Source: Hymenobacter translucens
GTDB lineage: Bacteria; Bacteroidota; Bacteroidia; Cytophagales; Hymenobacteraceae
NCBI RefSeq assembly: GCF_020685205.1
Contig: NZ_JAJERB010000003.1
Span: 496,001-560,000, forward strand
DNA length: 64,000 nucleotides
Reading direction: 5' to 3'
A model generated the notes under the pieces. That model did no database searches. It saw only the letters and a list, made by a program, of their open reading frames with translations, and was not told where the DNA came from. Positions 54,460 through 62,883 of the stretch are shown here, one piece after another. The translations under genes and the position numbers were made by a program. Position 1 is the stretch's first letter. Every line of letters starts with the position of its first letter.

Positions 54460-57400
54460 TTAGTTCTTTACTACTTTCTGCGACACGTGCTGGTTGTTGC
54501 CTTTCAGCGTCACCACGTAGGTACCGGACTTCAGGTCACGCAGGCTGATCTCGCCGCTGGCATCCATCTTCTGGCTCCGCAGCAGGCGGCCGGTCAGATC
54601 CGATACCGTAGCCGTCATGCCTTCGGTCGTGCCCTGGGGCAGACGAACCGTTACCACATCGGAGGTCGGGTTCGGGAACATGGCTACTTCACCCAGCTCG
54701 TTGCTTACGGTGGCTACAGCCGAGAAGGCCGTCTTACCATCGTTGTCGATCTGCTTCAGACGGTAGAACGAGGTGCCGAACAGGGGCTTGTCGTCAATGC
54801 TGTTGTAGGTCGAGCGGGCCGAGGTGGTGCCTTTGCCGTTCACGAAGCCGATGGCCTGGAACTCGCGGCCGTCCTGGCTGCGCTGGATTTCGAAGCCACG
54901 GTTGTTTTTCTCCGAAGCGGTGGTCCAGGTCAGTGCAACCTGCGTGCCGCGCAGCTTGGCCGTGAACGAGGTCAGCTCAACCGGCAGGGGCGGGTCAACA
55001 CCGGGCAGGATAGCACCCTGAAGGGTAGTCGGCTGGGCCGGGCCCTTGTAGTTCTCAGCGTTGTTGATGAAGATTGTTTCACCCAGGTTCGTGCTGTTGT
55101 AGTCGAACACGTAAGCGTAGTAGGTCGTCTCGGCATCCAGGCCCGTGATGGTAGCCGTCGGGGCACCGCCCGAGAATACCACGTAGTAGGTGTTTCCAGC
55201 GCTATCGTTGATAGTGCTCTGGCCCTGGCCCATGAACTCACCGTTGCCGGCGTTGTAGTCCGTGCCGTCAACCGGCATTACGTCCGGAACCGACAGGGTG
55301 GGGCTCGTGCTGATCAGGACGATGTGGAACTCACCGTAGCCCGTTACCCCAGGGGTAGGGTTGAAGGTGATCGAAGCCGACGAGGCACCGATGTTACGCG
55401 AGGCCGTGAAAGGGGTGTCCTGAGTGGGCTCCACGTCAATGGCGCGGCCGTTCAGCGTGTTGGCGTCAGCCGACGAGATGCTGCTTACAATCGGGCTCAG
55501 GGTGTTGGCAGGCGAAGCCGTTACGTCCGGAGTGATGTACTGCAGTACCGACTGGGCGGCACCGACACGGGTCGGGGAGTAGCGAACAAAGATGTCTTCA
55601 TCGATGACGTTCGTGTTCGGGTTCGGATCCAGCGAAATGGTGCTGCCATTCGGATCAGTCTGGTCGGTGTAGCCGACTGCAGTACCATCCGCAGCAATCC
55701 GCGAAATCTGGAACTGAGCGAAGCCGTTCGGGTTGCCAATGGCGCCCTGCGACTCACCTTTCACCGAAATACGGGTGGGGTTACGAACACGCTCAGCAAA
55801 GATGCGGATGCGCTGGGGAGCAGTCGGACCGGTACCGATTACGATCGGGCCCTCGGGGCTGAAGATGGTGCGCGATTCGATGGTACCGATGCTGGTAGCC
55901 CGAACGATAGCAGCAATCGAAGTAGCCGGAGCGCTTTCGAACGTTACACCCGTGCCGCTCTCAGTGCCGGCTACCGTCGGAACGTAGCGGATGTATACCG
56001 ATACGTTGTTAACAGTGCCATCTGATTGCGGGATGATGTTAAACGAGTTGCCCGTAATCGTGCCGGTACCACCGTTGCCCAGACCGGGGAACAGCGGGTC
56101 CAGCGAAACCTGGAAGTTGTTAGGAGCCTGCACGCGGATCGGGTTAACCAGGAAGCTGCCGCTTACCAGTACCGACTGGCTGGCCGAAGCCTTCTCGGGT
56201 ACCGTGCTGAAGGGGTTCAGGGGAGCACCGGCGGGGCTGGTGGCCGTAGCCGGCGTACTTACCGTGAAGGTCGAGGAAGTGTTCGTACCGCTGAAGTTGT
56301 TGCGGGCCGTTACGTTCACGACGTTGGTAGGCGAAGGCGTTGCCGAGCCGCTGGTAGCGGTGATCGTACCGGTGAAGTCGCTCTGGCTCGGAATCGGACC
56401 CACGATGCGGGCTTCGATCGTCGTTTCGGGTACACGGCCGCCTACCGGATCAATGGTCAGGCTGTTCGTAAACTGGCTGCCGGGAACGGCGGGGTTGCGG
56501 ATCTGGATAGCACCCGAAGTCGTCGAGCCGGTCAGGGCCGTCACGAGGCTGATGGGAGTCGTACCGAGGTTGTCGCCACCTACTACGAACGTCAGAACCT
56601 GACCCGAGCCGCTCTGCGACACCAGGCCGAAATTCAGGCTGCTGGGATCTACGAAGATGTAAGCACCCGTGGGAGCAGCTACTCCGGTACCGGCTACGGC
56701 TACGTTCTGGGTAACGGTGCTCGATCCGTTGGGGGTCGATACAACGATGTTACTGTTATAGGTACCGGATCCGTCGGGACGGGTCGTGCCGGGAACCGGA
56801 GCAAAGCGAACATCGATGCGGGTGTTAACCGTACCGCTGCCAGCCGTGCCGCTGGGAACCAGAATCACGTTGTTAGTCGAGAAGGCGTTGGTGCCGGTGC
56901 GGATTTCAAAGCCCTCGGGAGCAGCCACCGTCACGTTACCGGTCAGGTTGTTGCCATTTACAATAAAGGACTGGGGAGTAGAAGTACGGTAAACCTGTAC
57001 GTTGCCGAAGTTGGCCAGCGGCAGGGTGTTGCCGGGAGCTGCCTGAATCGACAGGGCGGGAGGAGCCTGCTGGCCGGTACCCGACACACCCACGTTGCGG
57101 GTGGTAGCGCCGGCGCTGCCGAAGGTCACGTTGCCCACGTAGTTCTGAACGGCAGTTGGCACGAAACGCACGTCAACCGTCGTATTAACCGTACCAGTAC
57201 CCCGCGAAATAACGAGGGAGTTAGAGTAGGTGCCGCCACCGGTGCTTATTTCGAAGCCAGCCGGAGCCTGTACGGTAATATCATCCGTTAGCGAGGTAGC
57301 GCTAACCGAGACCGACTGCGGAGCCGACTGGGTGTTGACGATCTGACCGCCAAACGACAGCGAAGCCGGGCTTACATTGATGTTAGGCGTACCGGGAGTG

Positions 57401-57840
57401 CCCTCACCCTGAACGTCAATGTAGTTGGCAATCGTGTTACGGCCCGACTGGCCGGTGAGCACGATGTACTGATCGTTGGTTACACCTACTGCCGTCGGGC
57501 GGAAGCGAACCAGCAGCGTACCACCGGCAGCCGGCAGCGAAGGGCTCTGCGTGTAGGTGGCGCCGTTGTCCGTGCTGCCCTCAAAGGACGGCGCGTTCGT
57601 GAAGCTTACCGAAATGGCGCTGGTCAGGCCGGAGGCCGTCACAGTGTAGGTAACAGGCGAAGACACGTTACCAACGGCGACCTGCCCGAAATTCGTGGGC
57701 GAGGACGGGCTGGTGGCAGGCGTAATGTTAATCGACTGCGCCAGCAGCGTAACTGGGGCCAGAAGGCTCAGCAACAGGAAGAGAAACAGGCGAGGTCGCT
57801 GCAAATGGGCGGCGAACACCTTCAAGTAAGGGTTTTTCAT
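54460..57840 (-). CDS. Giant secreted T9SS protein with choice-of-anchor D (ASH-like) repeats, type A sorting domain
   Basis: 1126 residues. A signal peptide ends TLLAQ. Repeated beta-sandwich units of about 105-125 residues follow, with phrases such as SLSFGGQIVNTQSAPQSVSV, APAGFEISTGGGTY and VDVRFVPTAVQNY, i.e. 'choice-of-anchor D' modules. The WTTASEKNNRGFEIQRSQDG module then precedes the type A sorting domain (VAMFPNPTSDVVTV, LTGRLLRSQKM, LKSGTYVVTL, final KVVKN). Surface exposure is inferred. Its promoter is not obvious near the start; the nearest minus-strand -7 boxes lie about 255 and 360 bases upstream, which would mean a long 5' leader. Confidence 0.9.
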   Translation of the reverse strand: MKNPYLKVFAAHLQRPRLFLFLLLSLLAPVTLLAQSINITPATSPSSPTNFGQVAVGNVSSPVTYTVTASGLTSAISVSFTNAPSFEGSTDNGATYTQSPSLPAAGGTLLVRFRPTAVGVTNDQYIVLTGQSGRNTIANYIDVQGEGTPGTPNINVSPASLSFGGQIVNTQSAPQSVSVSATSLTDDITVQAPAGFEISTGGGTYSNSLVISRGTGTVNTTVDVRFVPTAVQNYVGNVTFGSAGATTRNVGVSGTGQQAPPALSIQAAPGNTLPLANFGNVQVYRTSTPQSFIVNGNNLTGNVTVAAPEGFEIRTGTNAFSTNNVILVPSGTAGSGTVNTRIDVRFAPVPGTTRPDGSGTYNSNIVVSTPNGSSTVTQNVAVAGTGVAAPTGAYIFVDPSSLNFGLVSQSGSGQVLTFVVGGDNLGTTPISLVTALTGSTTSGAIQIRNPAVPGSQFTNSLTIDPVGGRVPETTIEARIVGPIPSQSDFTGTITATSGSATPSPTNVVNVTARNNFSGTNTSSTFTVSTPATATSPAGAPLNPFSTVPEKASASQSVLVSGSFLVNPIRVQAPNNFQVSLDPLFPGLGNGGTGTITGNSFNIIPQSDGTVNNVSVYIRYVPTVAGTESGTGVTFESAPATSIAAIVRATSIGTIESRTIFSPEGPIVIGTGPTAPQRIRIFAERVRNPTRISVKGESQGAIGNPNGFAQFQISRIAADGTAVGYTDQTDPNGSTISLDPNPNTNVIDEDIFVRYSPTRVGAAQSVLQYITPDVTASPANTLSPIVSSISSADANTLNGRAIDVEPTQDTPFTASRNIGASSASITFNPTPGVTGYGEFHIVLISTSPTLSVPDVMPVDGTDYNAGNGEFMGQGQSTINDSAGNTYYVVFSGGAPTATITGLDAETTYYAYVFDYNSTNLGETIFINNAENYKGPAQPTTLQGAILPGVDPPLPVELTSFTAKLRGTQVALTWTTASEKNNRGFEIQRSQDGREFQAIGFVNGKGTTSARSTYNSIDDKPLFGTSFYRLKQIDNDGKTAFSAVATVSNELGEVAMFPNPTSDVVTVRLPQGTTEGMTATVSDLTGRLLRSQKMDASGEISLRDLKSGTYVVTLKGNNQHVSQKVVKN

Positions 57841-57897
57841 AGTATGTTGAGAGTAAAGGTTACGAAGTTGGAGAGCGGTCTAAATCAAGGTTGTTCA

Positions 57898-58071
57898 TTA
57901 GAACTCGGCCTTAATACGGTGAAAAGAAACAGGCGGATGAAAAAAAACGGCGGAAGGCATAGTATTTTTTCGTGAAGAAGACCAGGCTGGAAAACTTGCT
58001 GGGTGGCGCCGGCTCCACAATTCATGCCAAAGCTCACACATGGCGGTGGTAAAGCACAGATTGGAATCCAT
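57898..58071 (-). CDS. Possible small leader ORF, 57 residues (weak)
   Basis: The ATG at 58071 follows AAAGGA by 4 bases and a TACCTTTG box by 24 bases, a spacing like that of real genes in the window. The peptide (beginning MDSNLCFTTAMCELWHELWS) is Cys/Trp-rich with no recognisable fold. It could be a leader peptide for the downstream cargo gene or a chance frame. Confidence 0.22.
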   Translation of the reverse strand: MDSNLCFTTAMCELWHELWSRRHPASFPAWSSSRKNTMPSAVFFHPPVSFHRIKAEF

Positions 58072-58095
58072 TAGTTCCTTTATAATCGATAATAT

Positions 58096-58103
58096 CAAAG
58101 GTA
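58096..58103 (-). promoter_or_regulatory. -7 box TACCTTTG in the leader of the third cargo gene
   Basis: Exact consensus on the minus strand, about 255 bases upstream of the 54460-57840 start. Confidence 0.45.
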
Positions 58104-58200
58104 ACCTGTGATGGTTTGAGACGCTGCTACTTTATTTCCTGCTAACAATATATCAGAAATTTATATTAGCAAAATGTAAGTTAAAGGGCGCTTCGGGCTG

Positions 58201-58208
58201 CAAAGTTA
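58201..58208 (-). promoter_or_regulatory. -7 box TAACTTTG, second candidate
   Basis: Exact TAnnTTTG match on the minus strand, about 100 bases upstream of the 58096 box. Confidence 0.35.
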
Positions 58209-58846
58209 GGGCAGAAAAGCCAGACCCGATGTTTTGTTTTAGTGAGCTTTTGGTATCCTTCCATCATCTTCTAAGCTCTAAACAAGGGTGGAGGAAAACC
58301 CCGTTTTGCACAATTCGAGGGAACAGCCCTGAACAGCAGATGCCGAGCAGGTCTCGTTTCGGACAGGTAGTCAACCCCTAGCGGCTTAAACTAATCCTGT
58401 TGGGACATCTATCGAGAGTAGGACCTTGCTCCCACCCTTTCTAACCACGCCCGCAACCACGCCTTATCCGGATCAGTTCCGGCTTTTGCCAGGGAATCTT
58501 TGAAACACGCCATTGGCTGCTTAAAAGGACCTGCTGATCAAAGAAAATCTGTTTTCAGCTTAGGTAAGTAGCCGACCGGCCACCGGCCCGCAAAGGTTTG
58601 GCAGCCGGCGGGAAGCAGGTAAAGAAGTCCGGCCGCTAAGCAGGTTAGTCAAGGGGTAGGAACAGACCGGATACATAGATAGAGTAGTACAGAAAGCTGC
58701 AAGCAAAGGTCTAACGCACGAGGTCCCCCCCGCAATACCCACTTTCAGGTATTTTGCTGATTATTTCTAGAAAAAAGCCACAACCGTCTGAACTGCCCAA
58801 GCTACTTCTGCTCGACGCGCTCCTCTTCCCTCCTACCGGCTTTCGG

Positions 58847-59680
58847 CTATTCCCAGAGCGGGTAGTGCTCGAGCTGCACTTCCTGACCAAAGAAGATGCG
58901 GGTGCTTTCCTCAAACGAGCGGGTGAAGTCAGAAACGTAGAAATGGTGACCGGTCGCGTGGTGCGCCGCCGGAGCCGCCAGCTGCTGCTCATTCAGAAAC
59001 CCGGCCACGTGGCGGGCTACGACGTCGGAGGCATCGAGCACCTCTACCTTATCCTTATAATAGGCCTGGATCTGCTCCTTGATAAGGGGGTAGTGCGTGC
59101 AGGCCAGTACCAGGGCATCGATGCCGTCCAGCACGGGGTTGCTCAGGTACGTTCGGATGATGTTGTCGCTGATAGAGCTGTTAAAGAAGCCTTCCTCAAT
59201 CATGGGCGCCAGCAGCGGGGTAGCCAGGGACTGCAGCTGCACCCCGGCATCGAGGTCGTCAATCTTCTTGCGGTACACATTGGAATTCACCGTCTGCTTC
59301 GTTCCGATCAAGCCCACCGTCCGGCCCTGGTAGGTTTGCCCCACGTGCGCTACGATGGGGTCAATCACGTTGAGCACCCGGGCCTTGGAGCCGACGTACT
59401 CTCGCACCAGCTCGTAGGCGGCGGCCGAAGCTGAGTTGCAGGCAATCAGAATCACCTTGCACTGCTGGCGCAGCAGCAGGTCGCAGATCTTGACGGCGTA
59501 GGCCTGGATGGCGGCGGTGCTTTTGTCGCCGTAGGGCAGGTGAGCCGTGTCGCCGAAGTAGATGAGCCGCTCGTGGGGCAGCACGCGGCTTAAGGCCCGG
59601 GCCACGGTGAGGCCACCGATGCCGCTGTCAAACACCCCGACTGGCCGGGCTGCTAAGCTAAAGGAAGAGGAAGATGCCAT
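58847..59680 (-). CDS. murI: Glutamate racemase
   Basis: 277 residues from the ATG at 59680. Motifs: VGVFDSGIGGLTVARAL at the start, IACNSASAAA with one catalytic cysteine and LACTHYPLI with the other. It makes D-glutamate for peptidoglycan. The start is chosen over a longer frame because it lies directly behind a TACCTTTG box and gives the normal family N-terminus. Confidence 0.95.
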   Translation of the reverse strand: MASSSSFSLAARPVGVFDSGIGGLTVARALSRVLPHERLIYFGDTAHLPYGDKSTAAIQAYAVKICDLLLRQQCKVILIACNSASAAAYELVREYVGSKARVLNVIDPIVAHVGQTYQGRTVGLIGTKQTVNSNVYRKKIDDLDAGVQLQSLATPLLAPMIEEGFFNSSISDNIIRTYLSNPVLDGIDALVLACTHYPLIKEQIQAYYKDKVEVLDASDVVARHVAGFLNEQQLAAPAAHHATGHHFYVSDFTRSFEESTRIFFGQEVQLEHYPLWE

Positions 59681-59686
59681 GCCCGG

Positions 59687-59694
59687 CAAAGGTA
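59687..59694 (-). promoter_or_regulatory. -7 box TACCTTTG upstream of murI
   Basis: Exact consensus on the minus strand, only 6 bases before the ATG, so the transcript is probably leaderless or nearly so. Confidence 0.6.
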
Positions 59695-59832
59695 AGCGGG
59701 TTTCGGAAGCCCGCCCCGGCAGGCCGGTCCCGCACACTGGCAGACAGAAAAATGCCGGGCGCCAAGCTGGACCGCCTTGCGTTTTTACACAAAATTCTAT
59801 ATTGCCTGCCCTATTTGCCTATTTACTGCCTG

Positions 59833-60066
59833 ATGAGCAAAATTCTGGAAGAGATAGATAATGCTCTGTCCACCTTCGACACCCGCCACGGACGGCCCGT
59901 AGCCATTGAGCTGGGCGAGCGGAAATACACCCAGCTGGTGCTGGACGTGGCCCACCTGCACGGCGCCGGCGGCGACCTGACGACCAACACCGGCCGGCCT
60001 CTCGCCTACCGGGGCCTGGAAATTCTGCGCGACGAGGTGCACATGGACCGGGTGCGGGTGATTTGA
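59833..60066 (+). CDS. Small hypothetical protein, 77 residues
   Basis: The ATG at 59833 is chosen because the frame upstream reads as non-coding overlap with the murI promoter. The product is soluble and has an acidic N-terminal helix (MSKILEEIDNALSTFD) followed by a beta-rich part (YTQLVLDVAHLHG, GLEILRDEV). No cysteine, signal or TM segment. I do not recognise the family. It precedes the ABC-F gene by 203 bases of word-repeat spacer. Confidence 0.55.
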   Translation: MSKILEEIDNALSTFDTRHGRPVAIELGERKYTQLVLDVAHLHGAGGDLTTNTGRPLAYRGLEILRDEVHMDRVRVI

Positions 60067-60067
60067 G

Positions 60068-60256
60068 GAGGAGTCAGGAGCTGCTACGCAGGAGCCAAGA
60101 GTCAGCAGGACGAGCGGAAAGTAGTTGCGGAACCGGAAGCAGAGGGGTAAAAGTGGAGACCTAAGCCGGAAGCCTGGGAGCAGAGGTCCGTATTTATTGT
60201 GTCCCCTGCCCTCCCTCAATATCTTTCCTGGCTCCTATCTTCTAACTCCTAGCCCC
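60068..60256 (+). repeat. Degenerate inverted word tract upstream of the ABC-F gene
   Basis: Words such as AGGAGTCAGGAGC and CAGGAGCC near 60068-60092 are mirrored by GGCTCCTATCTTCTAACTCC near 60230-60249. The arms are far apart and imperfect. The same lexicon (CTCCTGACTCC, TAACTCCTAG) occurs downstream of iscU. The ABC-F -7 box sits directly after the right arm. Confidence 0.6.
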
Positions 60257-60264
60257 TACCTTTG
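60257..60264 (+). promoter_or_regulatory. -7 box TACCTTTG upstream of the ABC-F gene
   Basis: Exact consensus, only 5 bases before the ATG at 60270; a leaderless transcript is likely. Confidence 0.6.
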
Positions 60265-60269
60265 CGGCT

Positions 60270-62189
60270 ATGAATCTGCTTTCTGGCGAAAATCTTTCGA
60301 AAAACTATGCCGACCGGTGGTTGTTCCGCGACCTCGGCTTCGGTCTTAATCAAGGGCAGCGCGTGGCCCTGGTCGGTATCAACGGTACCGGTAAAACCAC
60401 GCTGCTGCGTATTCTGGCCGGCCTTGAGCAGCCCGACACAGGTCTGGTGAGCGTCCGCAAGGGCATCCGGGTGGCCTTCCTGGGTCAGCAGCCGGTATTT
60501 GACGAGGACATGACAGTGGAGGAAACCATCTTTGCCTCCCAGAACGACACGCTGGCCGCCATCCGCGACTACGAGCACGTGGTGAACGACGAAAACCACA
60601 AGCCCGACGACCTGCAGCGGGTGATGGAGCAGATGGACGCGCTCAACGCCTGGGACTACGAGGCCCAGGTCAAGCAGATCCTGGGCCGCCTCGGCATCCT
60701 GGGCGAGCTGCTGAACCGGCAGGTGCGCAACCTCTCAGGCGGGCAGCGCAAGCGCGTGGCCCTGGCCCGGGTGCTCATCGAGGAACCCGAAGTGCTGATC
60801 CTGGACGAGCCTACTAACCACCTCGACCTCGACACCATTGAGTGGCTGGAAAACCGCCTGGCCTCCCCTTCGCTCACCTTATTAATGGTAACGCACGACC
60901 GGTATTTCCTGGACAAGGTGGCCAACGAAATCGTGGAGATGGACCAGGGCCGGGTGCACCGCTACCAGGGCAACTACTCCTACTTTGTGGAGAAGAAGGC
61001 CGAGCGGGAGCAGATTGAGGTGGCCGAAGTGGAAAAGGCCCGTAACCTGCTGCGCAAAGAACTGGAGTGGATGCGCCGCCAGCCGCAGGCCCGGGGTACC
61101 AAGCAGAAGGCCCGCATCGATGCCTTTTACGAAACGCAGGAGAAGGCCAAAACCAAGATAGGCGGCCCCCAGCTGGAGCTGTCGGTGAAGACGACGCGCC
61201 AGGGCGGCAAAATCATTGAAGTCGAGCACCTGCACAAGCAGTTCGGCGACAAGGTGGTGCTCGACGACTTCAGCTACGTGTTCAAGAAAAAGGACCGCAT
61301 CGGTTTGATCGGGCCCAACGGCGCGGGCAAGTCGACGCTGCTGAACATGCTCACCGGTAAGCTTCAGCCCGACTCCGGGGTGGTAGACGCGGGCCAGAAC
61401 ACCGTCTTTGGCTACTACACCCAGCAGGAGCTGGAGTTCGACGAAAGCCAGCGGGTCATCGACATCGTGAAGGAAGTGGCGGAAGTGGTGGAAATGGCCA
61501 ACGGCGACGTGGTAACGGCCTCGCAGTTTCTTCAGCACTTCCAGTTTCCGCCCGCCCAGCAGTACACCCTGGTCAGCAAGCTGAGCGGGGGCGAGAAGCG
61601 CCGCCTCCAGCTCTTGCGCGTGCTGATCAAGAATCCGAACTTCCTGATTCTCGACGAGCCGACCAACGACCTCGACATCATCACGCTCAACATCCTGGAG
61701 GAGTTCCTGCTGAACTTCGCCGGCTGCCTGCTCATCGTGTCGCACGACCGGTACTTTATGGATGCGCTGGTCGAGCACGTGTTTGTGCTGGAGCCCGGCG
61801 GCACCATCCGCAACTTCCCCGGCAACTACACCGACTACCGGGAGTGGCAAAAGGAAAACAACTCGGCCGAGTACGCCCGCGAAAAAGCCCAGACCGCTAA
61901 GGCAGCGGCTGGGGTAGCTCCGGCGGCCGCCCCTAAAGCCGTGGCTCCGGCCCCGGCTGCTGCTTCCGCGCCCAAGCGCAAGGCTACGTTTGTCGAGAAG
62001 AAAGAGTACGAGACGCTGGAAAAAGACATTGCCCGCCTTGAAGACGTCAAGCAGCAGCTGATTGCCAAGCTCAACGCCGGCACCGGCTCCCACAAGGAGC
62101 TAGCCGACTGGGCTGCCGAGCTGAAGCGCACCGATGCCGACCTCGACGCCAAGGGGGAACGGTGGCTGGAGTTGGCCGAGCTGGTGTAA
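60270..62189 (+). CDS. ABC-F family ATPase (Uup-like)
   Basis: 639 residues with two ABC cassettes and no TM. First cassette: GINGTGKTTL (Walker A), LSGGQRKRVALARVL (signature) and LILDEPTNHLDL (Walker B). Second: GPNGAGKSTLL, LSGGEKRRLQLLRVL and LILDEPTNDLDI. The linker between cassettes (about 240-300) is a charged helical hairpin. A C-terminal coiled coil (about 565-639) follows an Ala/Pro-rich stretch. ABC-F proteins act on ribosomes or, for Uup, on DNA and ribosome quality; the C-terminal coiled coil favours the Uup group. Not a transporter. Confidence 0.9.
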   Translation: MNLLSGENLSKNYADRWLFRDLGFGLNQGQRVALVGINGTGKTTLLRILAGLEQPDTGLVSVRKGIRVAFLGQQPVFDEDMTVEETIFASQNDTLAAIRDYEHVVNDENHKPDDLQRVMEQMDALNAWDYEAQVKQILGRLGILGELLNRQVRNLSGGQRKRVALARVLIEEPEVLILDEPTNHLDLDTIEWLENRLASPSLTLLMVTHDRYFLDKVANEIVEMDQGRVHRYQGNYSYFVEKKAEREQIEVAEVEKARNLLRKELEWMRRQPQARGTKQKARIDAFYETQEKAKTKIGGPQLELSVKTTRQGGKIIEVEHLHKQFGDKVVLDDFSYVFKKKDRIGLIGPNGAGKSTLLNMLTGKLQPDSGVVDAGQNTVFGYYTQQELEFDESQRVIDIVKEVAEVVEMANGDVVTASQFLQHFQFPPAQQYTLVSKLSGGEKRRLQLLRVLIKNPNFLILDEPTNDLDIITLNILEEFLLNFAGCLLIVSHDRYFMDALVEHVFVLEPGGTIRNFPGNYTDYREWQKENNSAEYAREKAQTAKAAAGVAPAAAPKAVAPAPAAASAPKRKATFVEKKEYETLEKDIARLEDVKQQLIAKLNAGTGSHKELADWAAELKRTDADLDAKGERWLELAELV

Positions 62190-62205
62190 CGGCCAGAATA
62201 AGCGC

Positions 62206-62242
62206 AAAAAAAGCCTCGCCCTGCTTCAGGGCGAGGCTTTTT
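62206..62242. terminator. Bidirectional terminator between ABC-F and DUF952 genes
   Basis: AAAAAAAGCCTCGCCC and GGGCGAGGCTTTTT form a strong stem. Confidence 0.9.
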
Positions 62243-62288
62243 CGTGTAGCTAAACTCACCAAGCCAATGCTTCAACGAAACGGTAGAG

Positions 62289-62312
62289 ATGCTTCGCGGG
62301 GCTCAGCATGAC
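62289..62312. repeat. REP-like 24-mer, copy 2
   Basis: It matches 7952-7975 at 20 of 24 positions and lies between convergent genes. I recall related GTCATGCTGAGC-type repeats in Hymenobacter-like genomes. Confidence 0.6.
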
Positions 62313-62319
62313 AAGCGCT

Positions 62320-62676
62320 TTACAAGCCCCGCTGCAAATCATCCGGCAGCGTAAACTGCCCGCCGGTATCGGGCTGGAAGCTGAACTCCCGGCGGATGGC
62401 CGCCAGTGGAATCGGGCTGAATACGTGGGCAAAGGCTTCGTTGCGGGCCGGCACCCACTCCCGCTCCACCCGAATCCCGGCCTGCTGCAGCTGGCTTTCG
62501 TCAAGCTCCAGCAGCAGCACGTCGGTACGGCCGGCGTAGTAGCGCGCGGCAGTGGCCAGAATCTGGTGCCGCTCGGAGCTGTGGATGAAGCCTTCGGTGG
62601 TGAGGTCGGCGCTGGCAAAAAAGCCGGTTTGCTGGGCGGTTTGCCAGTCAGCCAGGTCGGCAATGCGGTAGAGCAT
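62320..62676 (-). CDS. DUF952 domain protein
   Basis: 118 residues. DUF952 landmarks are visible: IADLADWQTAQQTGFF, GFIHSSERHQIL and the last third with HVFSPIPLAAI. No signal peptide. Members are small cytosolic proteins of unknown function, sometimes fused to glutathione S-transferases. Neighbour genes do not clarify its role. Confidence 0.85.
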   Translation of the reverse strand: MLYRIADLADWQTAQQTGFFASADLTTEGFIHSSERHQILATAARYYAGRTDVLLLELDESQLQQAGIRVEREWVPARNEAFAHVFSPIPLAAIRREFSFQPDTGGQFTLPDDLQRGL

Positions 62677-62883
62677 AGAAAGCAGGAGTAAGCAGGAGAT
62701 TATCCAGCCAAGATAGGCAGGAACCCGGCGTTACCGGTTAGCAACGACGGCCGCCCGGCGTCTGAACAGCAGCAAAGCCCGCCCCCTGATGCGGAGACGG
62801 GCTTTACCGGTTGTAAAAGCAGCGTGGCCAGCGCCTTCCCTGACGTGCCCTGCTCCTACACGTATAACGATGGGACCGGTGGG

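Larger units (their letters stand above)
57841..58846. other. One-kilobase intergenic region upstream of the third cargo gene
   Basis: No confident gene. It holds two minus-strand -7 boxes, TACCTTTG (58096-58103) and TAACTTTG (58201-58208), an AT-rich patch near 58085-58190 with a GCTAA/TTAGC inverted pair, and one weak small frame (57898-58071). Beyond 58210 nothing recognisable was seen. Confidence 0.5.

Noticed and set aside
54487..57291. Long plus-strand frames opposite the third cargo gene
   Set aside because: Arg/Val-rich shadows of the Ser/Thr-rich repeats; the minus frame has a signal peptide and sorting domain.
58211..58846. Possible tRNA or small RNA gene in this non-coding stretch
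   Set aside because: No cloverleaf, anticodon arm or CCA-type end could be found by eye.
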